Source: Cyclobacteriaceae bacterium
Lineage (GTDB): Bacteria; Bacteroidota; Bacteroidia; Cytophagales; Cyclobacteriaceae
NCBI GenBank assembly: GCA_019751475.1
Contig: JAIENH010000558.1
Span: 1 to 9,091, forward strand
DNA: 9,091 nt
Direction: 5' to 3'
Below, one piece after another: positions 1 through 6,119 of the stretch. Position 1 is the stretch's first letter. Each line of letters opens with the position of its first letter. The notes beneath the pieces are model-generated. The model worked only from the letters and a program-made list of their open reading frames with translations. It ran no database searches and had not been told where the DNA came from. Both the position numbers and the translations under genes were made by a program.

Positions 1-2
1 GA

Positions 3-37
3 TGGTAGAGTCCCGCTGAGGCGGGATAATCAGTAGG
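3..37 (+). pseudogene. tRNA-Thr remnant, left-truncated by window edge
   Basis: TGGTAGAG (3-10) matches the D-loop/D-stem of the intact tRNA at 174-181. TAATCAGTAGG (27-37) matches the 3' side of its anticodon arm plus variable loop (193-203). Between them the 11 nt holding the 5' anticodon strand and part of the anticodon are replaced by the hairpin TCCCGCTGAGGCGGGA (11-26, 6-bp stem, TGAG loop). No T-arm or 3' acceptor strand follows, so it cannot be a working tRNA. Confidence 0.65.
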
Positions 38-64
38 CTGTTAAAAGTGTAGTGGAAGTTATAG

Positions 65-130
65 GCCTCCTTAGCTCTCCCGATAGTTATCGGGATGGTA
101 GAGTCCCGCTGAGGCGGGATAATCAGTAGG
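65..130 (+). pseudogene. tRNA-Thr remnant interrupted by two hairpins
   Basis: GCCTCCTTAGCTC (65-77) is identical to the first 13 nt of the intact tRNA-Thr. It is followed by the hairpin TCCCGATAGTTATCGGGA (78-95, 8-bp stem), which replaces AGC of the D-loop. Next comes TGGTAGAG (96-103), then the hairpin TCCCGCTGAGGCGGGA (104-119), which replaces CAACTGACTTG, and then TAATCAGTAGG (120-130). The T-arm and 3' acceptor strand are missing and the sequence runs into the 27-nt spacer. Both hairpins share TCCCG...CGGGA ends, so they look like two variants of one small palindromic element. Confidence 0.75.
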
Positions 131-157
131 CTGTTAAAAGTGTAGTGGAAGTTATAG

Positions 158-230
<73 letters not shown>

Positions 231-237
231 CAGTTGA

Positions 238-267
238 AAAGCAGTCGTTGTTACGATTGCTTTTTTT
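238..267 (+). terminator. Rho-independent terminator after tRNA-Thr
   Basis: AAAGCAGTCG (238-247) pairs with CGATTGCTTT (254-263), with one G-T wobble, around the loop TTGTTA. A run of seven T (261-267) overlaps the 3' arm. It lies 7 nt after the tRNA, as expected for a transcript ending with the tRNA. Confidence 0.85.
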
Positions 268-286
268 GTTTTGTGTAGGTTCCGGA

Positions 287-391
287 CTAATGAGCACCCT
301 CGGCCAGCAAGTAAGCACCTGCGTTGAGCTAATAAGCACCTGTAGCGAACAAGTAAGCACCTCTGTCCGACTAATGAGTACCCTCGGCCTG
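287..391. repeat. Five 21-bp direct iterons, possible IS21-like transposon end
   Basis: Five units start at 287, 308, 329, 350 and 371, each exactly 21 bp. The consensus head is CWARTRAGCACCY, and the AGCACC core falls at 293, 314, 335, 356 and 377 (AGTACC in the last). Odd-numbered units begin CTAAT and even ones CAAGT, giving a 42-bp higher-order pattern; units 1 and 5 also share CCTCGGCC. The 21-bp spacing is two helical turns, so all cores face one side of the DNA, as expected for cooperative protein binding. IS21-family insertion sequences carry multiple short repeats at their ends, so a solo or decayed end is a plausible source, but no istA/istB sequence is present here. Bases 392-566 hold nothing else I can assign. 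Confidence 0.85.
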
Positions 392-566
392 CTTTTAAGG
401 TACTAAGATCTTTCTACCACTCTAAAAAACCAGGGCACCAAAACGAAATTGCTATTCGCGAGTTGCTGTTTTTGAGTGAAATAAAGTTTTCAAAATAGTT
501 ACAAAAAGTACAACGAGCCGATGGCACCTGTGCGTAAACAAGCGCAGAACATAAACAAATACTGTT

Positions 567-1289
567 ATGTCCAACATCAAAAACGTAGAGGCTTTCGAGA
601 AGCTCGCTGGCCTCTGCTCCGGGTATGGAGGATCGTATAACCCCGGATCGCCCAACCTCACCTTGCCGGCTTTACACCAGCTGCTGGTTCAGGCGCGTGA
701 GCGCCTGCAAGACGTAAACACAGCACGCAGTGCGTATGATCACGCCACTAACCAACGAGAGGTGGCCTTCAGCGACCTGGGTGTGCTGAGCACTCGCATC
801 ATCAGTGCGCTTCGCTCCTCTGGAGCACTACGACAAACCGTGGCCGATGCCCGAACGATGGTACGAAAGCTGCAAGGCGCGAAGGTACCTGACCGACTAC
901 CGGTTCCATCGGGAAAGACGTTGACCGAGAATCCTGTTGGGAAGAAGCGAAGAGCTCGCGGCATGGACTTTCACAGTCGAGCACATGAGTTTGAAAAGCT
1001 GCTCACCCTACTGGCAGGTGTGACGGAGTACAAACCCAATGAAGCAGACTTGCAGTTAGGAAAACTACACGATCGCCTGTTGGAGTTATACAAGAGCAAC
1101 AGCGAAGTAAAACTCAAGGCAGTAGACTGGCGTCAGACTCGCACTATTCGAGACCAGGTTATGGCTACAGGCAAGGATAGTCTGTATGACACGAGCCAAG
1201 CTGTAAAAGAATATGTGCGATCAGTGTTCGGCACCAGCAGTCCGGCCTTTCGTGCAGTAAGTAAATTATCATTCACCAAAACAACGTAA
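567..1289 (+). CDS. Hypothetical protein with two similar helical halves
   Basis: The 240-aa protein has no signal peptide or membrane segment, so it is probably cytoplasmic. Residues 9-102 and 141-234 look like a duplicated unit: AFEKL...YNP...L-L--LH-LL (9-40) lines up with EFEKL...YKP...L-L--LH-RLL (141-172) at an offset of 131-132 residues. Both halves continue into long charged helices. They are joined by a Pro/Gly/basic linker (about 104-134, containing GKKRRARG). The style resembles poorly characterised all-helical Bacteroidota proteins seen as accessory genes; no function can be assigned. There is no Shine-Dalgarno sequence before ATG 567. A weak TTTG (471-474) / TAGTTAC (496-502) pair with a 21-nt spacer could be its promoter. 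It is monocistronic, ending 22 nt before a strong terminator. It lies next to a possible transposon end, which fits an accessory gene. Confidence 0.8.
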   Translation: MSNIKNVEAFEKLAGLCSGYGGSYNPGSPNLTLPALHQLLVQARERLQDVNTARSAYDHATNQREVAFSDLGVLSTRIISALRSSGALRQTVADARTMVRKLQGAKVPDRLPVPSGKTLTENPVGKKRRARGMDFHSRAHEFEKLLTLLAGVTEYKPNEADLQLGKLHDRLLELYKSNSEVKLKAVDWRQTRTIRDQVMATGKDSLYDTSQAVKEYVRSVFGTSSPAFRAVSKLSFTKTT

Positions 1290-1311
1290 GTAATGGACGT
1301 ACCCACTCCGT

Positions 1312-1345
1312 AAAACCTCCCGCCAATGCGGGAGGTTTTTGTTTT
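1312..1345 (+). terminator. Strong Rho-independent terminator
   Basis: AAAACCTCCCGC (1312-1323) pairs perfectly with GCGGGAGGTTTT (1328-1339) around the loop CAAT. T-rich sequence follows (T1336-1340, then GTTTT). It lies 22 nt after the stop of the 240-aa gene and separates that gene from the fibre operon. The A-rich 5' flank would also allow weaker termination from the other strand. Confidence 0.92.
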
Positions 1346-1573
1346 GTTAGAAATGTGGTAGATCGTAAACAGAATTCTTTGTTTAACAATCCCATCCATA
1401 TATTAAACAGCTCAATCAAATGTTGGACTATTTTTTTGTAGCAACACTTTCACAGGTGTGCTCACGCCACGATGCGCATTAGTAAAACTATCAAGTAGTC
1501 TTAATGAATTCTTAATAGTCAGGAAAAACTGACGTATGATTTGTGCGGTTCCCCGAAAAATCGTGACAAAGTA

Positions 1574-1604
1574 TTTGCGCTTGACACAAAAAAAAATAAC
1601 TTGT
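1574..1604 (+). promoter_or_regulatory. Candidate Bacteroidota-type promoter for the fibre operon
   Basis: TTTG (1574-1577) is followed after exactly 19 nt by TAACTTGT (1597-1604), close to the Bacteroidota primary sigma consensus TTTG-N19-TAnnTTTG, though the last two bases are off. A TTGACA lies at 1581-1586 but has no partner -10 box at 17 nt. Transcription starting near 1611 would give a leader of about 200 nt containing the hairpin at 1642-1664. This is the best match by eye in the 519-bp gap; no expression evidence is available. Confidence 0.35.
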
Positions 1605-1641
1605 TTGCGAAACCACAATTCATCTATAGAGGCAGTTGATC

Positions 1642-1664
1642 GGGGTCGCAAGTAGTGCGACCCC
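1642..1664. other. Perfect 9-bp hairpin in the operon leader
   Basis: GGGGTCGCA (1642-1650) pairs perfectly with TGCGACCCC (1656-1664) around AGTAG. No T-run follows on either strand, so it is not a standard terminator. It could be a leader structure acting on the downstream operon, or a single REP-like palindrome. The GC-rich stem stands out in an otherwise AT-rich gap. Apart from the features listed, I see nothing gene-like in 1346-1808. Confidence 0.7.
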
Positions 1665-1735
1665 TGCGTGAGCCTTGTCTTTTGTAAAACAAAATGATGC
1701 AATTTTTAACTAAAAACGCAGGTTTTGAAAATCGT

Positions 1736-1752
1736 ATAGGAATTACTCCTAT
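1736..1752. promoter_or_regulatory. Small palindrome, possible operator
   Basis: ATAGGA (1736-1741) and TCCTAT (1747-1752) form an inverted repeat around ATTAC, with partial symmetry extending to G1734/C1754. The distance to the first fibre start codon is 56 nt. It could be a regulator half-site pair or a weak leader hairpin; only the symmetry is visible. Confidence 0.3.
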
Positions 1753-1808
1753 GCCGAGCCTTAGTTGTAAATGCTACACCATACATTAACATCGAAATTT
1801 AAAAGACT

Positions 1809-3248
1809 ATGAAAAGGATTACATTTTCGCTCTTACTTTTAGTAATGGCACCGGGCTCACTTTTATCACAGGATTACACGGTGCCGGCCAACAGCAACCT
1901 TATATTGGACGGCAGCAATCGATGGATATTTCACACGCCAGACAATGGAAGTACGATTGCCTATTTTGCTCCATGGCTCGGCTCTGATTGGGGCTGGGAC
2001 CGATTTCAATTTTCTTACAGCGGCCTTCAAATAGGAGGGAATTTGGCTGTGGGTGGAAATTTGCGAACAGGGGGTGATATGCAGATAACGAGTGCCGCTT
2101 TGCCGATGGGCTTCGCAAGAGAATCTGGTGGCACCACCCCGATTTTAAATATGAGTTTAAATTTTCGCGGAGAAAATCTTAATCAACCCTACCGTGGGGG
2201 TGGATTTCGAATTGATAGTCGCGACAATTTCCCATTGTTTCAATGGCTGTCACGGGCACCGGGGCAAGTACCGGGAGCAGGTGATAAGCTGGTAATGGAC
2301 TTGAATCAGAACGGTGGACTTACGGTAAGATCTCTACTCAACCCAGGTGCGACAGTAATTCACGGAGGTTTAATAGGAAGCCTAAATAGCGGCCATGAAC
2401 TGAATCTCGTTGGGGGAGTTCCAGTTGACGCGGCAAATCCGAGCGTTCAGACAAGTGGTGGCCACATTCGATTGGGAGGTAACGGAAGAGGTGATAATGG
2501 CGTGAACGTAATTCAATTCCTTCAAAATGGTACTGAAAGGATGAGAATTAACAACGGGGGAAATGTGGGTATAGGTACCACAGATCCTCAAAGCTTACTT
2601 GATTTGTACAGCAATACTCCGCTGGGAGTAACAGCGGGAAGTTCAAAATTAATGACGCGATTTGGCTCTAGCACTGCCGCTAACAATATTTTTAGTAGCC
2701 AATGGATAGTGCGTGGTGTGGCCGGTGGCTCGTGGAACACGGCTGTAATTCATGATGGAATATCAGTAGATGCATCATTTCTTACGCCTAGAGTTGACAC
2801 CCGGACATGGTGGGAAAGAAATGCTTTCGATGATATTCAATCATGGGGTACGGCCGCTTCCACCTACATGGTTTTAAAAACAGGCAACGTTGGTATAGGC
2901 ACCACCAACCCCAATCAAAAGCTAACAGTTAATGGAACAATCTATGGCAAGGAAGTAAAAGTCGACCTCAATGTTCCCGGCCCCGACTACGTCTTCGAAA
3001 AGGACTATAAGCTTGCTTCGCTGGATGAAATCAAATCATATATCGATAAGCATAAACACCTGCCGGAAGTGCCTTCAGCCAAAGAGATGGAGAAGAATGG
3101 TGTGCAGTTGGGTGAGATGAATATGCTGTTGCTGAAGAAGGTGGAGGAGTTGACATTGTATATGATTGAGTTAAAGGCTGAGAATCAATCATTAAAAACA
3201 GACAACGCGATTATTAAATCACGAATTGAAAAATTAGAAAACAAATAA
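1809..3248 (+). CDS. Secreted GNVGIGT-repeat fibre-like protein 1
   Basis: The 479-aa protein is the first of five tandem paralogues. Residues 1-20 form a Sec signal peptide, cleaved probably after LLS so that Gln21 is first. A variable Gly/Asn-rich region (about 21-245) follows, rich in short beta-type repeats such as GGNLAVGGNLRTGGD. GNVGIGT motifs lie at 251 and 359. Between them sits a module (about 266-357) with DGIS and VDTRTWWER, shared with proteins 3 and 4. Residues 381-454 are the constant C-terminal module, followed by a coiled coil to residue 479. Databases often call this architecture phage tail fibre-like; the signal peptide and neighbours argue for a surface or secreted fibre, probably trimeric (inference). 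No T9SS C-terminal sorting domain, lipobox or membrane anchor is visible. ATG 1809 directly precedes the signal peptide; there is no Shine-Dalgarno sequence. The stop is 7 bp before gene 2. Confidence 0.9.
   Translation: MKRITFSLLLLVMAPGSLLSQDYTVPANSNLILDGSNRWIFHTPDNGSTIAYFAPWLGSDWGWDRFQFSYSGLQIGGNLAVGGNLRTGGDMQITSAALPMGFARESGGTTPILNMSLNFRGENLNQPYRGGGFRIDSRDNFPLFQWLSRAPGQVPGAGDKLVMDLNQNGGLTVRSLLNPGATVIHGGLIGSLNSGHELNLVGGVPVDAANPSVQTSGGHIRLGGNGRGDNGVNVIQFLQNGTERMRINNGGNVGIGTTDPQSLLDLYSNTPLGVTAGSSKLMTRFGSSTAANNIFSSQWIVRGVAGGSWNTAVIHDGISVDASFLTPRVDTRTWWERNAFDDIQSWGTAASTYMVLKTGNVGIGTTNPNQKLTVNGTIYGKEVKVDLNVPGPDYVFEKDYKLASLDEIKSYIDKHKHLPEVPSAKEMEKNGVQLGEMNMLLLKKVEELTLYMIELKAENQSLKTDNAIIKSRIEKLENK
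2604..2879 (+). repeat. VDTRTWWER internal module, copy 1 of 3
   Basis: Protein modules of about 91-92 residues, in fibre genes 1, 3 (5408-5680) and 4 (6732-7004), share the order TPL..-AG, a W-rich segment, HDGIS, SFLTP-VDTRTWWER, DIQ-WG and TYM. Copies 3 and 4 are closest to each other. Copy 1 differs in its first half and lacks KGDNYFM. The module is absent from genes 2 and 5. Confidence 0.88.
2949..3170 (+). repeat. 222-bp constant 3' module, copy 1 of 5
   Basis: The same 74-codon block recurs at 4441-4662, 5750-5971, 7065-7286 and 8300-8521, with no insertions or deletions among the five. Relative to copy 1, the others differ at only 4, 6, 7 and 6 residues in order. A 28-residue core, HKHLPEVPSAKEMEK through GEMNMLLL (415-442 of protein 1), is invariant in all five. 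The DNA is also very similar, for example GACTACGTCTTCGA is shared by copies 1-4, so the block is a ready substrate for homologous recombination. Its place at the C-terminus before a coiled coil is that of an assembly or trimerisation domain. Confidence 0.95.
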
Positions 3249-3255
3249 GTCGACT

Positions 3256-4746
3256 ATGAAAAAATATTGTTTACTCATTTTGACTTTCATTTTTTTTGTT
3301 AGCCTTTCATCTGCCCAACAATGGGCATTAAATGGAAATGCTATATACAATACTAATTCAGGTGCAGTAAGGCTTGAAGGAATAAGCCCATTTTCCATGA
3401 ATGGGAGTGGATCATTTGAAATTGATGCAGTCGGAACCGTGGGGGGAAGATTTGTTGTCAAGCCCAATGGAAATGTTGGAATTGGAACATTTATGCCATC
3501 CAATAAACTTCAAGTTGCGGGTGGTGCCATAGCCATTGACGCTGATCAGCCTTTAAGGGGGGGTGGCGTTTGGCTTATTTCTGGTAACACAACTCAAGTT
3601 GTTGTCGGAGCTACTAACCCCCCGGGAATCGGGCTTCGGTTTGATGCTGGTGCAGCCAATAGAATGGTTATTGATGGGACTTCTGGAAATGTAGGCATTG
3701 GCACTTCAGCACCTACCTATAAGTTAGATGTAAACGGTAATGGTCGTTTTAATACATCGGTGGATATTGGTGGTGCCCGCAACCCAAACAGCGCGTCCGG
3801 CTCATTGAATGTGTATGACCATACTGTTGGGGATTATACAAACATTCAATTTGCCCAGAGCGCGTGGGGTGGTTCCAACGCAATATTGTTCAATGCCTAT
3901 AAGAGTGGTACGCAGGTAAATGGCGACCTAATGGCTTCTGGCAATGTGAGGCATGCTAATGATGTCGGCTCATTTTCTGCCGGATCAGGCATGATACACT
4001 ACCTTGGCAATGGTGGCCGTATGGATTTTTTCATTTCGGGGAATTCATCTGGCAAAGACACCCCTGTAAGTTGGCAAACACCCATTCTTTCATTAGTAAG
4101 AAATGGTAATGCGGGAATTGGCACAATGTCTCCTTTGAGTATTCTCCATACAGCAGGTACTGGAGCAAATGCATGGGTTTACTTTAATGGTAATTTAAAT
4201 GGCGCGAGTAATCCTCAAACCAATGCCGGTCTTGCCTTTGGCTGGAACAGATCGGGTGGCGGTGGCGAAAGCATTATATCATATGCTGATGTTCCGGGAG
4301 TAGGCTCGTTTCGAAGACTTAACTTTTCAGCATGGAATGGCACAAGCTTGGTGCCAACCTTGACACTATTCAGCGGCAACGTGGGGATCGGCACGGAATC
4401 ACCTAATCAAAAGCTCACTGTCAATGGTACGGTATATTCAAAAGAAGTAAAAGTAGATCTTAATATACAAGGTCCCGACTACGTCTTCGAAAAAGACTAC
4501 AAACTCGCCTCGCTGGACGAAATCAAATCATACATCGATGAGCACAAACATTTACCCGAAGTGCCTTCTGCCAAAGAGATGGAAAAGAACGGAGTGCAAT
4601 TAGGAGAAATGAATATGCTATTGTTGAAAAAGGTGGAGGAGTTGACCTTGTACTTGATTGAGCAGAATAAGAAGCTAGATTCTCAAACAAAGTTGATAAG
4701 CCAACAAAACGAGCGAATAGCCAAACTTGAAACCAATAGGAACTAA
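3256..4746 (+). CDS. Secreted GNVGIGT-repeat fibre-like protein 2
   Basis: The 496-aa protein has a signal peptide at residues 1-20 (cleavage LSSA|QQW). It is the longest paralogue, with four repeat motifs: GNVGIGT at 72 and 144, a variant GNAGIGT at 284, and GNVGIGT at 374. Residues 44-87 (SFEIDAVG...GGRFVV) match residues 155-198 of protein 5. The stretch between motifs 2 and 4 (about 150-373), rich in Gly, Ser and Asn, has no clear counterpart in the other four and is the likely specific head region. The constant module is at 396-469, with Ile-Gln in place of the usual Val-Pro before GPDY. A Gln/Lys-rich coiled-coil tail ends in RIAKLETNRN. Its stop is followed after a single base by the start of gene 3, which suggests translational coupling. 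Confidence 0.9.
   Translation: MKKYCLLILTFIFFVSLSSAQQWALNGNAIYNTNSGAVRLEGISPFSMNGSGSFEIDAVGTVGGRFVVKPNGNVGIGTFMPSNKLQVAGGAIAIDADQPLRGGGVWLISGNTTQVVVGATNPPGIGLRFDAGAANRMVIDGTSGNVGIGTSAPTYKLDVNGNGRFNTSVDIGGARNPNSASGSLNVYDHTVGDYTNIQFAQSAWGGSNAILFNAYKSGTQVNGDLMASGNVRHANDVGSFSAGSGMIHYLGNGGRMDFFISGNSSGKDTPVSWQTPILSLVRNGNAGIGTMSPLSILHTAGTGANAWVYFNGNLNGASNPQTNAGLAFGWNRSGGGGESIISYADVPGVGSFRRLNFSAWNGTSLVPTLTLFSGNVGIGTESPNQKLTVNGTVYSKEVKVDLNIQGPDYVFEKDYKLASLDEIKSYIDEHKHLPEVPSAKEMEKNGVQLGEMNMLLLKKVEELTLYLIEQNKKLDSQTKLISQQNERIAKLETNRN
3385..3516 (+). repeat. DAVG internal module, copy 1 of 2
   Basis: Residues 44-87 of fibre 2 and 155-198 of fibre 5 (7859-7990) share the pattern SFSM-GS--F--DAVG--GGR--V--NGNVG-G---PN-KL. 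It lies near the N-terminus of protein 2 but in the middle of protein 5, so it has moved between positions. Confidence 0.75.
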
Positions 4747-4747
4747 C

Positions 4748-6118
4748 ATGAAAACAATCCTAGCAACCTTCTTAACCTTTGCATGTGTCACGCTATTTGC
4801 ACAGTGGCAAGGGACAAATCCAGTTTATTTTACTGCTGGCAGCGTTGGTATTGGTACCACGACACCCGGACCATTCACAAAATTGAATATTGTGGGTGGT
4901 GCCCTTGTGGTTTCTGGCAGCGCACATCAGGCAGATGCCTCTTTGCATATCAGCACATCGTTTGGTCAATTTGATCGATTGACTCAAATCAATCCATCAT
5001 TGCTCAATAAACCTGCTTTGAATCTGATGGCATCGAGTGACGGTGTTGGCGGTTATAATTGGTGGTCGTGGGGAGTCTTGAATTCAGGCGCTTGGGCGTT
5101 TCAACCCTCTACGAGCTTCGGTGGTTCCACTGGTCTGTTTATTGACCGGCCTGGTAATGTAGGCATTGGCACTACAACTCCCATCAGAGCTTTGCATATA
5201 AACGGAGAATTATCAGTGACGAGGGCGGATAAACATGCTTTTATTAACGTGAGTGACCCGAATGGTAATGGAGGAGGTTCTATAGTACTGAGAGGATTGG
5301 ATGCTGCCGGCAGCACTCAAGTACCTGCCAGCATATCATTGGTTGGTAACACAACTATATCGGGCAACGTGGGCATCGGTGTTACTAACCCAGGAGCAAA
5401 ATTGGAAGTATATAATAGCACTCCACTTGCCACAATGGCCGGTAGTACTCAACTTCTATCAAGAGTATCTGGAAAGGGTGACAACTATTTTATGAGTAAT
5501 CTGTGGCTACGAAGAGATGCCAATGGTTTCGAATGGTGGACTACAACGCTCCATGACGGGATATCCATTGACGGATCTTTTTTAACTCCTGGGGTTGACA
5601 CGCGCACGTGGTGGGAAAGACATCCACAAGCTGATATCCAGAAATGGGGCCATGCGGGCCAAACGTATATGACGTTACACGCTGGCAATCTTGGTATCGG
5701 CACCTCCAGCCCCAACCAAAAACTCACCGTGAATGGTACCATCTACGGAAAAGAAGTAAAAGTTGATCTCAATGTCCCCGGCCCCGACTACGTCTTCGAA
5801 AAAGACTACAAGCTCGCCTCGCTGGATGAAATCAAGTCGTACATCGATGAGCACAAACACCTGCCTGAAGTACCCTCTGCAAAAGAGATGGAGAAGAATG
5901 GTGTGCAGTTGGGAGAGATGAATATGTTGTTGCTTCGCAAGATCGAAGAACTAACCTTACATCTCATTGATCAGAATAAGCTTGTGCTACAGCTACAGGA
6001 AAGTAGCAGAGTTAGTGTCGATGCTTCGGAAAAGAAGATAGAGGAGTTGAGACTATATGTGATTGAGCAGCAAAAGCAAATACAAGCAATGAAGAACGAA
6101 ATCAAAAACAAAAAATGA
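4748..6118 (+). CDS. Secreted GNVGIGT-repeat fibre-like protein 3
   Basis: The start is taken as ATG 4748 (456 aa). An in-frame ATG at 4727 lies inside the end of gene 2 and would put seven polar residues before the signal peptide. Signal peptide residues 1-18, cleavage LFA|QW. Repeat motifs are GSVGIGT at 31, GNVGIGT at 136, GNVGIGV at 206 and GNLGIGT at 313. The VDTRTWWER module spans about 221-311 and is very close to that of protein 4, sharing the run KGDNYFM and LWLRRDANGFEWWTTTLHDG. The constant module is at 335-408. The coiled-coil tail is longer than in the others and contains an internal copy: KIEELTLHLIDQ (398-409) resembles KIEELRLYVIEQ (430-441), with Ser/Val-rich residues between. 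The gap to gene 4 is one base. Confidence 0.9.
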   Translation: MKTILATFLTFACVTLFAQWQGTNPVYFTAGSVGIGTTTPGPFTKLNIVGGALVVSGSAHQADASLHISTSFGQFDRLTQINPSLLNKPALNLMASSDGVGGYNWWSWGVLNSGAWAFQPSTSFGGSTGLFIDRPGNVGIGTTTPIRALHINGELSVTRADKHAFINVSDPNGNGGGSIVLRGLDAAGSTQVPASISLVGNTTISGNVGIGVTNPGAKLEVYNSTPLATMAGSTQLLSRVSGKGDNYFMSNLWLRRDANGFEWWTTTLHDGISIDGSFLTPGVDTRTWWERHPQADIQKWGHAGQTYMTLHAGNLGIGTSSPNQKLTVNGTIYGKEVKVDLNVPGPDYVFEKDYKLASLDEIKSYIDEHKHLPEVPSAKEMEKNGVQLGEMNMLLLRKIEELTLHLIDQNKLVLQLQESSRVSVDASEKKIEELRLYVIEQQKQIQAMKNEIKNKK

Positions 6119-6119
6119 T

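Noticed and set aside
287..391. CRISPR array
   Set aside because: The period is 21 bp with a core of about 13 bp and no spacers of normal length, and no cas genes are present.
1380..1409. Inverted repeat TGTTTAA/TTAAACA with 16-nt spacing
   Set aside because: Seven AT-rich bases in an AT-rich gap are easily due to chance, and no other signal supports it.
1412..1702. Minus-strand 96-codon open frame in the intergenic gap
   Set aside because: It matches no family I know, covers the hairpin and promoter candidate, has AT-driven composition, and shows no promoter of its own.
4727..4747. Upstream in-frame ATG for fibre gene 3
   Set aside because: It overlaps the end of gene 2 and would add seven residues before a signal peptide that begins cleanly at ATG 4748.
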